A program made the translations under genes and the position numbers. Below are positions 8,838 through 16,598 of a stretch of DNA of 45,704 nucleotides, piece by piece. The number at the start of each line of letters is the position of its first letter. Position 1 is the first letter of the stretch. Below the pieces are notes generated by a model. That model ran no database searches. It was given only the letters and a program-made list of their open reading frames with translations, and was not told where the DNA came from. Source of the DNA: Ruminococcus flavefaciens (GTDB lineage Bacteria; Bacillota; Clostridia; Oscillospirales; Ruminococcaceae); assembly GCA_002373775.1 (NCBI GenBank), contig DFJW01000065.1, forward strand, positions 1-45,704, written 5' to 3'.

Positions 8838-10286
8838 TCACTTTCTGACCGCAAGTTCAGCCACACGGTAAGCGCCGTCATATATCCCGGCATTTCCGGC
8901 AGTTATGATGTTTTCGCACATCTTTTCTATGACATCGCTGCTGTTCTGTATGAATGACAGCATATCACATATCTCACGCACATCGGTACACTCATATGTG
9001 CCGTCGCCTATCTCAGCAGAGCGTATGGCTCCCCACGCTTCATGTCCGCCTATGCGCTTTATCATGAGCTTAGGGACAGGATAGAATGACAGCTCGCCCG
9101 GCTTCGTTATCAGTACATCTGCTGTTCTCATAAGCATATTTGTCGAATAAACGGCAGAAAATATATCGCTGTGGCAGAATATGTGTATCCCGTGCAGTTC
9201 ACCGCTGTATGCTCTGTTGCAGAAATCAGCAGTATCCCTGATATCATCCGGATGTATGCTGAGCATGTCCTTCATATGAGGAACATCAGCAATGAGGTCT
9301 CCGATCATATCCCGATGGTCTCCGACATTTATTATGAGCGACGCTTTGCCGCGCCTGATATACGGCAGCAGCTTTCTGACGACCGCAGCAAAAATGTCTT
9401 TCTGTGCGCCTGCTCCGCCTGCGGACAGCAGCCAGCGTTTAGCCTTTCCGGCAGAGATACGAATGCAGCGTCTGCGGCAGTCCTCTTCAATATTGCTCAC
9501 GAGTTCATGGTCTATATAATGTCCGGTGTATACTATGTCTTTTTCCGGCATAGGTCTCAGACTTCGTTTTTTGTCCATTCCCCTCAGTCTCCGGTATCCG
9601 AGATACGCCGAAGGAGTCTGGACCGTATGCAAAGCACCTTCCGACAGATGCAGAGCCATCGGCCAGTTATCCGGAATGACATTTATCACGTTCTTCATGC
9701 CTGCATGCAGAGCAGCCTGTGCCGGCCACACATGAGTGGCAATATACGGTATGTCCTTTGGTATCCCGGAAAATACAGCTGTCATCAGTTCAGCCGCTTT
9801 CTGGTCTGAACAGTTGTATGAGAGTCTGCGGAAGCCCTCACTGTTGAGCCGCTCCCAGAAAAGCTTGTTGAACAGCGAAGACGTCTGCGAAAGCCGTGAA
9901 CCGAGGGAATAGAGTTTGTTCTGACCGGCAATTATCCTGCCGCATGAGGTATCCTCAAATGAATGGAGATCGAACCAGTATGGAACGTATCCCATAGAAT
10001 GAATGGCTGAGGCTATCGCCATTGATATGCGGTAGTGTCCGAATCCCATGCGGATATTTCCGATGATCACCGACTTGTCATCGAATACTGCTTCATCTGT
10101 ATCCGACATATGAAGCTGCTGTACACCGAGAAGGGAACCGACAGCTGGTGCAGGCACAGCTTTGAAATGATATTCCTTCCCGGTATCATCACCGTACTTT
10201 TTCATCAGTTTTTCCTTATGTCTTACAGCCTTTCTGTAGATCCTTGCCGGCATCTCATTCCCAAATATATACTTTGATCTATCCAT
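8838..10286 (-). CDS. GT-B fold glycosyltransferase, MurG / diacylglycerol-glucosyltransferase-like
   Basis: Probable glycosyltransferase of 482 residues. The N-terminal Rossmann domain has IIGNIRMGFGHYRISMAIA (about residues 75-93), the glycine-rich loop and GH pair seen in MurG and monogalactosyldiacylglycerol synthase relatives. The C-terminal domain has ITKPGELSFYPVPKLMIKR followed by GGHEAWGAIRSAEIGDG, the nucleotide-sugar site pattern of GT28 enzymes. No signal peptide or membrane helix is visible, so it probably acts on lipid substrates from the cytoplasmic face. It is transcribed away from a tetR gene, with a nested palindrome in the 110-bp gap. Fold is fairly clear; donor and acceptor are unknown. 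A processive lipid glucosyltransferase is one option. Confidence 0.65.
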   Translation of the reverse strand: MDRSKYIFGNEMPARIYRKAVRHKEKLMKKYGDDTGKEYHFKAVPAPAVGSLLGVQQLHMSDTDEAVFDDKSVIIGNIRMGFGHYRISMAIASAIHSMGYVPYWFDLHSFEDTSCGRIIAGQNKLYSLGSRLSQTSSLFNKLFWERLNSEGFRRLSYNCSDQKAAELMTAVFSGIPKDIPYIATHVWPAQAALHAGMKNVINVIPDNWPMALHLSEGALHTVQTPSAYLGYRRLRGMDKKRSLRPMPEKDIVYTGHYIDHELVSNIEEDCRRRCIRISAGKAKRWLLSAGGAGAQKDIFAAVVRKLLPYIRRGKASLIINVGDHRDMIGDLIADVPHMKDMLSIHPDDIRDTADFCNRAYSGELHGIHIFCHSDIFSAVYSTNMLMRTADVLITKPGELSFYPVPKLMIKRIGGHEAWGAIRSAEIGDGTYECTDVREICDMLSFIQNSSDVIEKMCENIITAGNAGIYDGAYRVAELAVRK

Positions 10287-10320
10287 ATTCCCCCCTCATT
10301 TCCGAAACGTTATAAAATGC

Positions 10321-10374
10321 GATAGAACGATCATCAGATCACATTATATATGTAAATGTGATGATTATTCTATC
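10321..10374. promoter_or_regulatory. Nested 54-bp palindrome, probable TetR operator in a divergent promoter region
   Basis: Outer arms GATAGAAcgATCATCA (10321-10336) and TGATGATtaTTCTATC (10359-10374) match at 14 of 16 positions. Inside is a second dyad, ATCACATT (10338-10345) and AATGTGAT (10355-10362), with a 9-bp centre. A minus-strand TATAAT (10343-10348) lies within the inner dyad. The tetR start is at 10397, so the site most likely binds that regulator and controls both directions. Confidence 0.7.
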
Positions 10375-10396
10375 ATATTTTAAGGAGGTTTGTCAA

Positions 10397-11044
10397 GTGG
10401 AAAAGGAATTTTCTCAGGAGAATCTTAAAAGCAGACGATACGAAAGAGCGGTCTCAGCAAGTGCGCGTCTATTCCTCAAAAATGGTATAGAGAACGTGAA
10501 AATGACTGACATCGCCGAAGAGAGCGGAGTTGGTGTCGCCACGCTGTACCGGTATTTCGGTACAAAGACCGGCGTTACCATCGCTGCTATGACCTATCTC
10601 TGGGAAGATCTTAAGCGCATGTTCAGCGGCGTGTTCGAATCCGAAGTTTTCCTGCGTCAGACAGGTCTGAAACAGGTCACTGACCTTATGAGGATGTACC
10701 TTGTGCTCTACAGCGCTCATAAGGACTTCATGAAGCTTCTCGGCGAGTTTGATCTTTTCATCATCCGCGAAAACGTCCCCGATGAAGCACTCACTGCTTA
10801 TGAAAACTCAATAATCAATTTCTACCCGATAATAGAATCATCCTACAAGACCGGTCTCAGCGACGGCACTCTCAGAAGCGATATTGATTTCAAGCTCTTC
10901 TATCTCACATACAGTCATTCACTCATGGAACTCTGCAAAAAGCTCATTCAGGGCGAGATACTGCCCAGTGATGATTTTTCAGAAGGTGAAAAAGAACTGA
11001 GTATGCTCATTGACAGCGCCGTTTATTATCTTCGCAAGATCTGA
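10397..11044 (+). CDS. TetR/AcrR family transcriptional regulator
   Basis: Ligand-responsive DNA-binding repressor, 215 residues, usual length. The N-terminal TetR helix-turn-helix is clear: ARLFLKNGIENVKMTDIAEE followed by SGVGVATLYRYFGTKTG (about residues 18-55). The C-terminal ligand domain is unlike anything I can name. The start is the GTG at 10397, with AAGGAGG at 10382-10388 and 8-base spacing; an upstream in-frame ATG at 10358 lies inside the palindrome and lacks a ribosome site. Neighbours are the divergent glycosyltransferase and, 40 bases downstream, an alpha-galactosidase gene. The nested palindrome upstream makes autoregulation likely. The ligand is unknown; a sugar or a lipid are both plausible. 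Confidence 0.9.
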   Translation: MEKEFSQENLKSRRYERAVSASARLFLKNGIENVKMTDIAEESGVGVATLYRYFGTKTGVTIAAMTYLWEDLKRMFSGVFESEVFLRQTGLKQVTDLMRMYLVLYSAHKDFMKLLGEFDLFIIRENVPDEALTAYENSIINFYPIIESSYKTGLSDGTLRSDIDFKLFYLTYSHSLMELCKKLIQGEILPSDDFSEGEKELSMLIDSAVYYLRKI

Positions 11045-11084
11045 TATTACCGGCATTTACTCATAGATACAAGGAGGAAGTGCT

Positions 11085-12725
11085 ATGTTAAAGCTAAAAA
11101 CCGTTCACTTTGTATGCGCAGACAGAGATGAGGTATTTTCAGTCGATACTGCCCATTCCGTGCGCACAGCCAAAGTGTTTCTCGATATAAATACTGACGG
11201 CAACGTTTTCAGCGTCCATGTCCGCACTGATTCGGAAATAACCATAAAGGAGCTTTCTGCTGAATTCGAGTATCCTTTCAACTCAAATGACAGGATATTC
11301 CTGAATGGTTATCAGTCGTGGACTGACAGCTATGAACACAGTGTCAGCGGCAGGATGCACGGTCTTGGCCGTGTTCCATCAAAATTCGCTGAGAAATATG
11401 CCCTTTCACAGTACGGCGATTACAATATCGTCGATTACAGCTCCGCTCCCGGAGAACTTCACGGCTGGTCTTACGGCTACATAAGAAACGGCAGTGAATA
11501 TGACTTTATCGGCTCGCTGAGCGAGGATACAGGTTTCACACTGCTGTACGTCAAAACGAAAGAAGACCGTATCTATGCTGTCAAGGACTGCGGTGATCTC
11601 ACTGTAAACGGAGACTACTGCGGACTGAAACTTTACATGAAATCCGGTACTGAGGATAGAGTATTCGACCGCTATTTTGACCGTCTCGGCGTAAAGCTCA
11701 ACGAAGAAGCAAAGCCGATATTCGGTTACACCAGCTGGTACCGTCACTATCCGGATATAAATGAGGATATCATTCTCAATGACCTGTGCGCTATGAGTTC
11801 GCTTAAACACAAAAGCCATGTATTCCAGATAGATGACGGCTGGCAGACTGCTGTGGGAGACTGGCTTTCCGTTGACTATGCAAAATTCCCGGAAGGAATG
11901 AAAAAGATCGCTGACAGTATCGCTGAAAAGGACATGATTCCCGGTATATGGCTCGCTCCTTTTGTATGCGAAGAGAATTCCGAGCTGTTCAAAGAGCATC
12001 AGAACTGGCTCGCTAAAGACGAAAACGGCGGACTTATCAAAGGCGGCTCTAACTGGGGCGGCTTCTACGCGCTGGATATCTACAATCCGGAAGTACGAGA
12101 GTATCTCCGTGATGTTTTCAACGTGATAATAAATCAGTGGGGATTCAGACTGCTGAAGCTTGATTTTCTGTATGCAGCCTGCATCGAGCCAACTTCTTTC
12201 AGGACACGCGGAATGATAATGGCAGACGCCATGAAATTCCTGCGCAGTATAACACAAGGCGCTTTCATTCTCGGCTGCGGTGTTCCTCTGGCAAGCGCTT
12301 TCGGACGTGTTGACTACTGCCGTATCGGCTGTGATGTCAGCCTTGACTGGAACGACAAGCCGCATCTGCGCCTTGCTCACCGCGAACGTGTCAGCACAAG
12401 GAATACCATCCTCGACTCGGTATTCCGCCGTCAGCTGAACGGACGTGCTTTTCTGAACGATCCGGACGTGTTCATGCTCAGAAGCGACAACACTTCACTG
12501 ACACCTTCTCAGAAAAAATGCCTTGCCGAGATCAACGCACTGACCGGCGGTGTGCTTTTTACTTCAGATGATGTATCAGGTTATACCGACTCGCAGCTGA
12601 AGGAACTGGACGTGATGATGGCGCTGAGAGAAGCTGAGATACAGAGCGCTGAACTCAACCGCGGCATACTGACTGTATGTTTTACCCTGCGCGGCAAAGA
12701 GTACATACGCAAGTACAATATGTGA
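11085..12725 (+). CDS. Alpha-galactosidase, glycoside hydrolase family 36-like
   Basis: Retaining glycoside hydrolase acting on alpha-galactosides such as raffinose or galactomannan side chains. The 546 residues are shorter than the common 700-residue GH36 enzymes. Motifs: FGYTSWYRHYPDINED, FQIDDGWQTAVGDW, GIWLAPFVCEE, the nucleophile strand LLKLDFLY (Asp360) and the acid/base region RIGCDVSLDW (Asp417); the 57-residue spacing fits GH36. There is no signal peptide, so it is cytoplasmic and probably acts on imported oligosaccharides. AAGGAGG lies just upstream of the start. It follows tetR closely and may be induced together with it. Family is clear; substrate is inferred and another alpha-glycoside is possible. 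Confidence 0.88.
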   Translation: MLKLKTVHFVCADRDEVFSVDTAHSVRTAKVFLDINTDGNVFSVHVRTDSEITIKELSAEFEYPFNSNDRIFLNGYQSWTDSYEHSVSGRMHGLGRVPSKFAEKYALSQYGDYNIVDYSSAPGELHGWSYGYIRNGSEYDFIGSLSEDTGFTLLYVKTKEDRIYAVKDCGDLTVNGDYCGLKLYMKSGTEDRVFDRYFDRLGVKLNEEAKPIFGYTSWYRHYPDINEDIILNDLCAMSSLKHKSHVFQIDDGWQTAVGDWLSVDYAKFPEGMKKIADSIAEKDMIPGIWLAPFVCEENSELFKEHQNWLAKDENGGLIKGGSNWGGFYALDIYNPEVREYLRDVFNVIINQWGFRLLKLDFLYAACIEPTSFRTRGMIMADAMKFLRSITQGAFILGCGVPLASAFGRVDYCRIGCDVSLDWNDKPHLRLAHRERVSTRNTILDSVFRRQLNGRAFLNDPDVFMLRSDNTSLTPSQKKCLAEINALTGGVLFTSDDVSGYTDSQLKELDVMMALREAEIQSAELNRGILTVCFTLRGKEYIRKYNM

Positions 12726-12841
12726 CTCTCACTGCATTATGATGCACTTTAAAGTATCGTTACCGGCTGGTTAAGTTTTGTGCACATCCCACAAAATCAA
12801 CATACGTTTACAGTCAAATCAGTAAAAATTCCGGCTTTCTC

Positions 12842-12870
12842 TTGCAAATTCTCCTCATTTGGAGTATAAT
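12842..12870 (+). promoter_or_regulatory. Sigma-A promoter of ireB
   Basis: TTGCAA 12842-12847, 17-bp spacer, TATAAT 12865-12870. The gene starts 62 bases further on. Confidence 0.75.
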
Positions 12871-12932
12871 AATATTGAGCTTCTGTATGATGCGATATCA
12901 CCGAAGTATTTTTACGTCAGGAGGCTGATAAC

Positions 12933-13178
12933 ATGTTCGATAAAACTATGACCTTCTCTGTCAACGAAGATAAGGAAGCTGAGCTGAAAAGAAATCTCAC
13001 GATAATCTATGACGCTCTCACTCAGAAGGGATATAATCCCATCAATCAGATCGTTGGTTATATACTGTCAGAAGATCCGACTTACATAACCACATACAAT
13101 AATGCAAGAAGTCTTATTCGCCATATAGACCGCGATGAACTTCTTCAGGTACTCGTAAGGAATTATCTTCAGGCATGA
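12933..13178 (+). CDS. ireB: IreB family regulatory protein (UPF0297)
   Basis: Small cytoplasmic protein of 81 residues. It matches IreB/YrzL: the conserved block [20 protein letters not shown] followed by [19 protein letters not shown] and a hydrophobic end. In Enterococcus faecalis IreB is phosphorylated by the Ser/Thr kinase IreK and limits cephalosporin resistance. The N-terminus here ([13 protein letters not shown]) has threonine at position 5 where phosphorylation would be expected; that is inference. In many Firmicutes the gene sits beside the Holliday-junction resolvase ruvX (yqgF); here it stands alone, with its own promoter and terminator. CAGGAGG lies upstream of the start. Confidence 0.92.
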   Translation: MFDKTMTFSVNEDKEAELKRNLTIIYDALTQKGYNPINQIVGYILSEDPTYITTYNNARSLIRHIDRDELLQVLVRNYLQA

Positions 13179-13180
13179 TC

Positions 13181-13229
13181 CCGGTGATCTCCTTTGTTCA
13201 TCCGCACAAGGATGCTGCCAGGAGACCGG
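13181..13229 (+). other. Structured 3' region of ireB
   Basis: Outer arms CCGGT-gat-CTCCT (13181-13193) and AGGAGACCGG (13220-13229) pair with one bulge; the interior can also pair (CCTTTGT with ACAAGG). No T run follows, so it is not a simple terminator. The real terminator is at 13265. Confidence 0.4.
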
Positions 13230-13264
13230 ATAAACGGCTGATATATATGATGATTAGCAATTGC

Positions 13265-13288
13265 GCGGCAGTGTATCACTGCCGCTTT
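13265..13288 (+). terminator. Terminator of ireB
   Basis: Perfect 9-bp stem GCGGCAGTG / CACTGCCGC with a 3-base loop, followed by TTTTG. Confidence 0.85.
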
Positions 13289-13372
13289 TGCATTTATTTA
13301 CACTTATTATCCCCGTCCGTTATCATATAATACTCATGCGGATGTTTTCCGCGCCGATCGGGAGGGATTTTT

Positions 13373-14107
13373 ATGAAGATTTCAGTTACTGCCGCAGTGA
13401 TGACAGCTGCTCTGATGCCTTGCGCTGCTGTCACTGCCGCAGACAACACGAAGATAGGTTACGGTCAGGGAACAGCTGTGGACGATCAGAACCGTCCGGT
13501 CGATGCAGTTTCGTTCAGCAGCCGTTACCGTGATCTTGATGCTTTTGCTCTTTCTGAAGACGCAGACCGTATAATCATTACTTTCGATCAGGGATACGAA
13601 AACGGATACACCTCCGCAATACTCGATACCCTGAAAGAAAAGAATGTGAGTGCTGTTTTCTTCCTTACAGGTGATTATGCCAAAAAGGAGACAGAACTCG
13701 TCAGAAGGATGATAAACGAAGGGCATGTGATAGGCAATCACGGAATGACACATGCAAGTCTTCCAACACTTTCAGACAAGGAAGCAGAAGATGAGATAAT
13801 GTCACTGCATAACTATGTGATGAACAATTTCGGATATCAGATGCAGTATTTCCGCTGTCCATGCGGTGAATACTCTGAGCATGCACTTGAAACCGTGCAC
13901 AACTGCGGATACAAAACTGTATTCTGGAGCTACGCCTATGTGGACTGGAAAACAGACAGTCAGCCTGATCCCGGCGCAAGTCTCGGCAGGCTGCTGGATT
14001 CAGCTCACGGAGGTGAGATACTCCTGCTCCATTCCGTATCTTCCACCAATGCTGAAATACTCGGTCAGCTGATCGACGGTCTTCGTGCAAAGGGGTTCAC
14101 AGTCTGA
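13373..14107 (+). CDS. Secreted polysaccharide deacetylase, PdaA-like (CE4)
   Basis: Predicted peptidoglycan de-N-acetylase of 244 residues. Residues 1-23 are a signal peptide ending near AVTAAD. The NodB/CE4 motifs are present: ITFDQGYENGYTSAIL, the metal-binding NHGMTHASLP, RCPCGEYS, and LLLHSVS near the end. TFD followed by GYENGYT is the PdaA form; PdaA makes muramic delta-lactam in spore cortex, which would fit the spoIIID gene in this window. Cortex function is inference, and vegetative wall modification is also possible. Gln replaces the second motif Asp, and Cys replaces the first Pro of the usual RPPxG motif. GGGAGG precedes the ATG. Confidence 0.85.
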   Translation: MKISVTAAVMTAALMPCAAVTAADNTKIGYGQGTAVDDQNRPVDAVSFSSRYRDLDAFALSEDADRIIITFDQGYENGYTSAILDTLKEKNVSAVFFLTGDYAKKETELVRRMINEGHVIGNHGMTHASLPTLSDKEAEDEIMSLHNYVMNNFGYQMQYFRCPCGEYSEHALETVHNCGYKTVFWSYAYVDWKTDSQPDPGASLGRLLDSAHGGEILLLHSVSSTNAEILGQLIDGLRAKGFTV

Positions 14108-14115
14108 ATCTGATA

Positions 14116-14145
14116 GCGGAGCTCATTTACATGAGCTCCGCTTTT
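14116..14145 (+). terminator. Terminator of the deacetylase gene
   Basis: Perfect 11-bp arms GCGGAGCTCAT / ATGAGCTCCGC with a 4-base loop, followed by TTTT. It starts 9 bases after the stop and ends directly at the tandem repeats. Confidence 0.92.
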
Positions 14146-14146
14146 G

Positions 14147-14430
14147 GCAGCGTGGCGCTGCACCTTGATCGCGGCTGAGTTTTTTCAAAAGGCATAAAAT
14201 TTCGCACGTATGTTGCTATTTTCCGAATTATATGCTATAAGCAGCGTGACGCTGCACCCTTGATCGCGGCTGAGTTTTTTCAAAAGGCATAAAATTTCGC
14301 ACGTATGTTGCTATTTTCTGAATTATATGCTATAAGCAGCGTGACGCTGCACCCTTGATCGCGGCTGAGTTTTTTCAAAAGGCATAAATTTTCGCGCGTA
14401 TGTTGCTATTTTCTGAATTATATGCTATAA
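14147..14430 (+). repeat. Three tandem 94-95 bp direct repeats, each with a dyad and a promoter
   Basis: Units at 14147-14240, 14241-14335 and 14336-14430, nearly identical (a handful of substitutions and one 1-base length change). Each begins with the dyad GCAGCGTGACGCTGC (TGG in the centre of unit 1), has a middle part GATCGCGGCTGAGTTTTTT, and ends with TTGCTA, 17 bases, TATAA. In units 1 and 2 the -10 is TATAAG because the next dyad starts there; in unit 3 it becomes a perfect TATAAT. The array lies directly upstream of hpt and codes for no protein. Confidence 0.93.
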
Positions 14431-14431
14431 T
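14403..14431 (+). promoter_or_regulatory. Promoter of the hpt-permease operon (in the last repeat unit)
   Basis: TTGCTA 14403-14408, 17-bp spacer, TATAAT 14426-14431. The expected transcript start leaves a 45-base leader with a small hairpin GGAC-ctaca-GTCC (14448-14460). Confidence 0.75.
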
Positions 14432-14482
14432 TATCCTATAACACTATGGACCTACAGTCCGGACAAAAAAGGGGTGGCTCAC

Positions 14483-15031
14483 ATGAGATTTAAAAACGAA
14501 GACGACTATAAACAACGGATAAAGCGTGTTGTAATCAGCAAGGCTGAAATAAACCAGAAATTAAAATCAGCCGGAAAGTACATTGATTCAATATACGACG
14601 GCAGACCTATCCTGCTCGTCAGTGTACTGAAAGGCGCTTTTGTGTTCCTCGCAGATCTCTGCCGTGAGGTCAGTGTACCGTGCGAGATCGCTTTCATGGC
14701 GGCAAAAAGCTATTTTGAGGACACCAAGTCCAGCGGAAGTGTCGCGGTCACAATGGACATCGCGCAGGATGTAAGCGGATACCATGTAGTGATAGTCGAG
14801 GACATAATAGATACCGGACGGACTCTGAGCGAAGTTATCAAGCTTATAAAAGCACGCTCTCCCCTTTCGCTTCACGTTGTCACACTTCTGGACAAGCCCT
14901 CACGCAGAGTCGTTGAGCTGGATGCTGACTACTCATTGTTCACTATCCCGGATCTTTTCGTCATCGGCTATGGTCTCGATTTCGGCGAATATTACCGCAA
15001 TCTGCCATATATAGCTGAATACGCAGAATGA
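14483..15031 (+). CDS. hpt: Hypoxanthine phosphoribosyltransferase
   Basis: Purine-salvage enzyme that converts hypoxanthine (and usually guanine) plus PRPP to IMP or GMP in the cytoplasm. The 182 residues are the normal length. The PRPP loop VVIVEDIIDTGRTLSE is a textbook match, and VLKGAFVFLADL and the C-terminal FVIGYGLDFGEYYRNLPYI are also typical of bacterial Hpt. The start at 14483 is favoured because the G-rich stretch AGGGGTGG is spaced for it; the in-frame GTG at 14474 lies inside that ribosome site. The purine permease gene follows 10 bases after the stop, so uptake and salvage are coupled. Expression is probably driven by the repeat-borne promoter. Confidence 0.95.
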   Translation: MRFKNEDDYKQRIKRVVISKAEINQKLKSAGKYIDSIYDGRPILLVSVLKGAFVFLADLCREVSVPCEIAFMAAKSYFEDTKSSGSVAVTMDIAQDVSGYHVVIVEDIIDTGRTLSEVIKLIKARSPLSLHVVTLLDKPSRRVVELDADYSLFTIPDLFVIGYGLDFGEYYRNLPYIAEYAE

Positions 15032-15041
15032 GGTGACAGAT

Positions 15042-16406
15042 ATGCTCGATAAGATATTCAAGCTGCGCGCTAATAAGACAAACGTCAGGACGGAAATTGC
15101 TGCCGGTATCACCACTTTCATGACTATGGCTTACATACTTGCTGTAAACCCGAGCACTCTCGGCGACGCCGGAATGGATCCCACTGCTGTACTTCTTGCC
15201 ACATGCCTCGCTTCTTTCGTAGGTACTGCCTGCATGGCACTCATGGCAAATCTCCCGTTTGCCCTTTCAGCCGGCATGGGACTGAATGCTTACTTTGCCT
15301 ACACAGTAGTCCTCCAGAACGGTTACAGCTGGCAGATCGCTCTGCTTGCCGTTTTCACAGAAGGCATAATCTTCATAATACTCTCGCTCACCAAAGTCAG
15401 GGAAGCTATATTCAACGCCATACCACTCTCACTTAAAAAGGCTGTCTCAGTCGGCATCGGCTTGTTCATATGCTTCATCGGTCTGCAAAACGCTCACCTC
15501 GCAAAAGGAAATCCCAATACCCTTGTTGAGATAGTGGACTTCACCGAGAACTTCCATACCCAGGGAATATGGGCACTGCTTGCCGTAACAGGCACGTTCC
15601 TGACTGCTATACTGTTCATACGCAAGGTCAAGGGCGCTATGCTCATCGGTATCTTCGGCACATGGATACTCGGTATCATCTGCCAGCTGACAGATCTCTA
15701 CCGCCCGGATGCTGATGCAGGTTTCTATACTCTGTTCCCGGATTTCGAGATGACTGACTTCAGCAAGCTCGGGGATACTTTCGGTCAGTGTTTCAAAGCA
15801 GACATGAGTGCAATAAGCGCATTCGATTTCATCTGCATAGTCTTCGCTTTCCTGTTCGTTGACCTTTTCGATACACTCGGAACCCTCATCGGCGTAAGCT
15901 CCAAGGCAGGTCTGCTCGACAAGAACGGCAAACTCGAAAAGATACGTCCGGCTCTGCTCGCAGACGCAGTCGCTACTACTGCCGGAGCTGTACTCGGTAC
16001 TTCCACCACCACCACATTCGTTGAATCCTCAGCCGGTGCAGCAGCAGGCGGAAGAACAGGTCTCACAGCTCTTACAACTGCTGTGCTTTTCCTGATATCA
16101 ATGTTCTTTGCACCGATATTTACTGCTATCCCTGCATTTGCGACTGCACCTGCGCTCATCATCGTCGGATTCCTCATGTTCAGCTCGATCACTGATATAA
16201 AACTCAATGAAAAGAATTACACTTCAGCTCTTCCGGCTTACCTCTGCATAATCGCAATGCCGCTGTTCTACAGCATTTCCGAAGGTATAGCACTGGGAGT
16301 GATCTCATACGTTATAATAAATCTCGCATGCGGAAAACGCAAAGAGGTAAATCCTATAATGTATGTGCTGTCCATACTCTTCATTCTCAAATACATATTC
16401 CTCTGA
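15042..16406 (+). CDS. NCS2 family purine permease (AzgA/PbuG-like)
   Basis: Multi-helix inner-membrane transporter, 454 residues, of the AzgA branch of NCS2 (hypoxanthine/guanine/adenine:proton symport). Family marks: EIAAGITTFMTMAYILAVNP at the N-terminus, LPFALSAGMGLNAYFAYTV, FLFVDLFDTLGTLIGV and the late motif FVESSAGAAAGGRTGLTAL. About a dozen hydrophobic segments are visible. The ATG at 15042 is chosen over an upstream GTG (15033) because GAGG lies just before it. Direct coupling to hpt indicates a purine base as substrate; which one is not decided by the sequence. A terminator follows. Confidence 0.93.
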   Translation: MLDKIFKLRANKTNVRTEIAAGITTFMTMAYILAVNPSTLGDAGMDPTAVLLATCLASFVGTACMALMANLPFALSAGMGLNAYFAYTVVLQNGYSWQIALLAVFTEGIIFIILSLTKVREAIFNAIPLSLKKAVSVGIGLFICFIGLQNAHLAKGNPNTLVEIVDFTENFHTQGIWALLAVTGTFLTAILFIRKVKGAMLIGIFGTWILGIICQLTDLYRPDADAGFYTLFPDFEMTDFSKLGDTFGQCFKADMSAISAFDFICIVFAFLFVDLFDTLGTLIGVSSKAGLLDKNGKLEKIRPALLADAVATTAGAVLGTSTTTTFVESSAGAAAGGRTGLTALTTAVLFLISMFFAPIFTAIPAFATAPALIIVGFLMFSSITDIKLNEKNYTSALPAYLCIIAMPLFYSISEGIALGVISYVIINLACGKRKEVNPIMYVLSILFILKYIFL

Positions 16407-16411
16407 TACAG

Positions 16412-16442
16412 ACTGCCGCATTTCCGTGCGGCAGTTATTTTT
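16412..16442 (+). terminator. Terminator of the hpt-permease operon
   Basis: Perfect 9-bp stem ACTGCCGCA / TGCGGCAGT with a 6-base loop, followed by TATTTTTA. Confidence 0.88.
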
Positions 16443-16539
16443 ATGGTGAAAAATCGCAAAAAAGTGAGAAAGTCACAGATATAACGACATATATTGAAAA
16501 AAATCTGTGTTTTTGCCAGATTTCATCGCAAGAACAGAG

Positions 16540-16568
16540 TTGAAGTTCAAGTGAACCTGCGATATAAT
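16540..16568 (+). promoter_or_regulatory. Promoter of the DUF1836 gene with a dyad in the spacer
   Basis: TTGAAG 16540-16545, 17-bp spacer, TATAAT 16563-16568. A dyad GTTCA-ag-TGAAC (16545-16556; about 7 of 8 bases per arm when extended) lies between the boxes, the usual place for MerR-type operators. A separate inverted repeat CACAGAT/ATCTGTG lies upstream at 16474-16509. Confidence 0.65.
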
Positions 16569-16598
16569 CATATCATCGTCAAAGAGGAGGCGTTGAAC

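Noticed and set aside
11406..12380. 324-codon open frame on the minus strand opposite the alpha-galactosidase gene
   Set aside because: It is antisense to a gene with clear catalytic motifs, has no family resemblance, and comes from codon-bias mirroring.
14147..14430. CRISPR-like array
   Set aside because: The repeats are contiguous 94-95 bp units with no unique spacers, contain promoter boxes, and no cas gene is in the window.
14403..14482. Purine riboswitch upstream of hpt
   Set aside because: The leader after the repeat-borne promoter is only about 45 bases and lacks the conserved purine aptamer loops.
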